64,000 bases of DNA from CAZJYI01 sp964550025 (GTDB lineage Bacteria; Verrucomicrobiota; Kiritimatiellia; UBA8416; CAYOBW01), in NCBI GenBank assembly GCA_964550025.1, contig CAZJYI010000037.1:15298-79297 (forward strand). Direction: 5' to 3'. How positions within the stretch are numbered: the stretch's first letter is position 1; each line of letters starts with the position of its first letter. Of the stretch, positions 62,414 through 64,000 are shown piece after piece. The notes beneath the pieces were generated by a model that was not told where the DNA came from, made no database searches, and saw only the letters and a list, made by a program, of their open reading frames with translations. Position numbers and translations under genes: made by a program.

Positions 62414-64000
62414 ATGAGGCCCGAAGACAGCAAGATCGCGAAAGACAGGCAGGCCATCGTCGAAGCGAAGGCAAAGGGGAAACTGGCGACCTTCGGCCTC
62501 TACATCAGGCTGTCGGGGCCGGGGTGGCTCCAGAGCGCAATCACCATCGGCGGCGGTTCCCTTTCCAACTCGCTGTATCTGGGTGTGTTGGTCGGTTTTG
62601 CCTGCATGTGGGTTCAGCCCCTGGCCATGATCCTGGGCGTCGTCATGCTGAGCGCGATCACGTACGTCACGCTCTCGTCGGAAGAGCCGCCTTTGCGAGC
62701 AATCAACGAACACGTCAGCCCTATCCTGGGCTGGGGATGGCTGATTGCGTCCATGATGGCGAACATCGTGTGGTCACTCCCGCAGTACGCCATCTCCGCC
62801 GGCGCGCTGCAGCAGAACCTCTTCCCCGGGTTCTTCGGCTGGGGCGCCCAACCCGGCGTGTTCGGCTCCATCAGGGGCGGCACGGCCGCGGCAGCCGTCA
62901 TCGTCCTTGGGATCGCGCTGTTCAACGTCACGCTCTACAACCGTGGCGGTAAGGGAACGAAGATCTTCGAGACGATTATCAAGTGCATCATCGGCGCCAT
63001 CGTCATCTGCTTCTTCGGCGTCATCATCAAGCTGAGCTTCGTAAAGAACACGGGGCTGCACTGGAACGAGGTCCTGGCCGGGCTCATCCCGAACTTCCAC
63101 CATTTCACCAAGCCGGCCACCCGTATCGCGGCCGAGATCGCCAAGGTCGTGCCGGAATTCCAGGGGTTCTGGACCAACCTCGTGGTGGGGTTGCAGCGTG
63201 ACGTCATGATTGGCGCGGCCTCAACCGCCGTCGGCATCAATATGACCTTCCTCCTGCCCTACTCCATCATTCGCAAGGGCTGGAACCGTGACTTCAGGGA
63301 GCTGGCGATTTTCGACCTGGCCACCGGCCTGGTTATCCCGTTCACGATCGCCACGGGCTGCGTGGTCATGGCCACGGCCAGCCAGTTCCACGCCAAGCCC
63401 GCACAGGGTTTCCTCGGCGAGAAAGACGCGGAGGGGCAAATTGTCCAACCCGCCAAGAACTTCGTCGGCCCCTACAACAGCCTGATGGACAGGCGCATCA
63501 CGGCCGGGATGACGGCCGAGGAGAAAGCGGCCTACACGAGTCTCAGCGCGGAGGAGAAGGCGGTAAAACGCGAAGCCATGCCCGTCGCCGACAAGCGCAT
63601 GGCGGCCATGCTGGTCAAGCGCGACTCGTTCAACCTGGCCGACTCGCTCGCCCCGCTGCTGGGCACGGGCCTGTCGAAGTACATCTTCGGTCTCGGCGTC
63701 GTCGCCATGACGTTGAACGCGGCAACGATGCTCATGCTGATTAACGGCCTGTGCGTCTGCGAAATGCTGGGCAAACCGGCCAAGGGCAAGACACAGGTCA
63801 TCGGCAGTCTCATTCCGGCTATCGGAGTGCTGGGCGCTTTCTTCTGGAACGACGCCAAAATGTGGCTCGCCGTGCCAACGTCGGTCTTCTGTGCGGCACT
63901 TCTGCCCATCGCGTATATCGCGTTCTTCCTGCTGATGAACCAGAAGAAGTTCATGGGCGATGACATGCCGACGGGCGCGGCGCGCGTGGTCTGGAACGTC
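62414..64000 (+). CDS. NRAMP-related divalent metal transporter family protein with altered metal motifs (3' truncated)
   Basis: 529 residues are visible, open to the window edge. After a charged N-terminus come about 11 TM segments in an NRAMP/LeuT-fold pattern. The TM1 region reads GPGWLQSAITIGGGSLSNS, where NRAMPs have DPGN (here GGGS, residues 46-49). The TM6 region reads STAVGINMTFLLPYSI, where NRAMPs have MPHN (here INMT, 275-278). The following 'FDLATGLVIPFTIATGCVVMATASQFH' matches the NRAMP TM7 region well. A roughly 90-residue hydrophilic insert (about 345-415) is unusual. Loss of the metal-coordinating Asp, Asn and Met suggests another substrate or mechanism. GAGGAG lies six bases before the ATG. 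Confidence 0.78.
   Translation, partial: MRPEDSKIAKDRQAIVEAKAKGKLATFGLYIRLSGPGWLQSAITIGGGSLSNSLYLGVLVGFACMWVQPLAMILGVVMLSAITYVTLSSEEPPLRAINEHVSPILGWGWLIASMMANIVWSLPQYAISAGALQQNLFPGFFGWGAQPGVFGSIRGGTAAAAVIVLGIALFNVTLYNRGGKGTKIFETIIKCIIGAIVICFFGVIIKLSFVKNTGLHWNEVLAGLIPNFHHFTKPATRIAAEIAKVVPEFQGFWTNLVVGLQRDVMIGAASTAVGINMTFLLPYSIIRKGWNRDFRELAIFDLATGLVIPFTIATGCVVMATASQFHAKPAQGFLGEKDAEGQIVQPAKNFVGPYNSLMDRRITAGMTAEEKAAYTSLSAEEKAVKREAMPVADKRMAAMLVKRDSFNLADSLAPLLGTGLSKYIFGLGVVAMTLNAATMLMLINGLCVCEMLGKPAKGKTQVIGSLIPAIGVLGAFFWNDAKMWLAVPTSVFCAALLPIAYIAFFLLMNQKKFMGDDMPTGAARVVWNV

Overview
The window is high-GC bacterial DNA with dense, mostly unidirectional gene blocks and an exact 100-base N run at 20823-20922, so it comes from a draft or metagenome assembly. 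The gene content points to the PVC superphylum, most likely Kiritimatiellota or a close Verrucomicrobiota/Lentisphaerota relative (inference). The indicators are secreted PQQ-like propeller proteins, GH50-like and other carbohydrate-active proteins, secreted proteins ending in a 'YxVexSxxL..W' type C-terminal domain, a nickel superoxide dismutase, an Amt/P-II/TorF cluster and abundant short intergenic repeats. I saw no rRNA, tRNA, CRISPR array, prophage or insertion sequence.

Layout. 1-3125: the 3' end of a SNF2-family helicase, a Ni-SOD with a Sec signal peptide, and a two-gene unit of an XRE/zinc-ribbon protein and a divergent FtsA-like protein. 3653-6553: an SGNH-esterase/PhoD-like fusion and a DUF2752 membrane protein. 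6773-13618 (minus): an operon-like run of DUF2157, GDYXXLXY, alpha/beta hydrolase, DUF2339 and DUF3999 proteins. 14013-20427 (minus): a 968-aa repetitive lipoprotein and an MFS-PlsC-acyl-ACP synthetase fusion. 21204-24607: a sigma-54 activator overlapping an ABC-F ATPase. 25161-35011: UspA, small secreted proteins, a PQQ-like propeller protein, MuiA and a GH50-like enzyme. 35524-41563 (minus): envelope glycosyltransferases, a methyltransferase, an E2-like acyltransferase and an EEP-family hydrolase. 41853-54262: a nitrogen locus with carB, DUF1846, a GATase-less GMP synthetase, a LuxR-type regulator, amt-glnK, torF, a second glnK with an Amt-tail micro-ORF, and a PurF-like protein. 54361-64000: secreted metallophosphoesterase and glycan-associated proteins, and a 3'-truncated NRAMP-like transporter.

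The nitrogen locus is the most interesting part. Two amt-glnK cassettes are recognisable. One is complete. The other has lost the whole Amt membrane body but keeps a plausible sigma-54 promoter, a ribosome binding site and an in-frame ATG on the conserved Amt cytoplasmic tail, followed by glnK. Both P-II proteins lack Tyr51. The neighbouring ammonia-consuming enzymes are either synthetase-only (CarB, GMP synthetase) or carry Gly in place of the glutaminase nucleophile Cys (PurF-like), so a direct ammonia economy is a reasonable hypothesis.

Non-coding DNA is full of short dispersed repeats: a 97-bp element with 22-bp terminal inverted repeats (which probably caused the assembly gap), a 75-bp triplicated hairpin repeat, GGACCTATGGGAC-type, TAAGGGT-type, CAGATTT-type and AGTGGCG-type repeats. 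Several of these reach into coding sequence or supply start codons.
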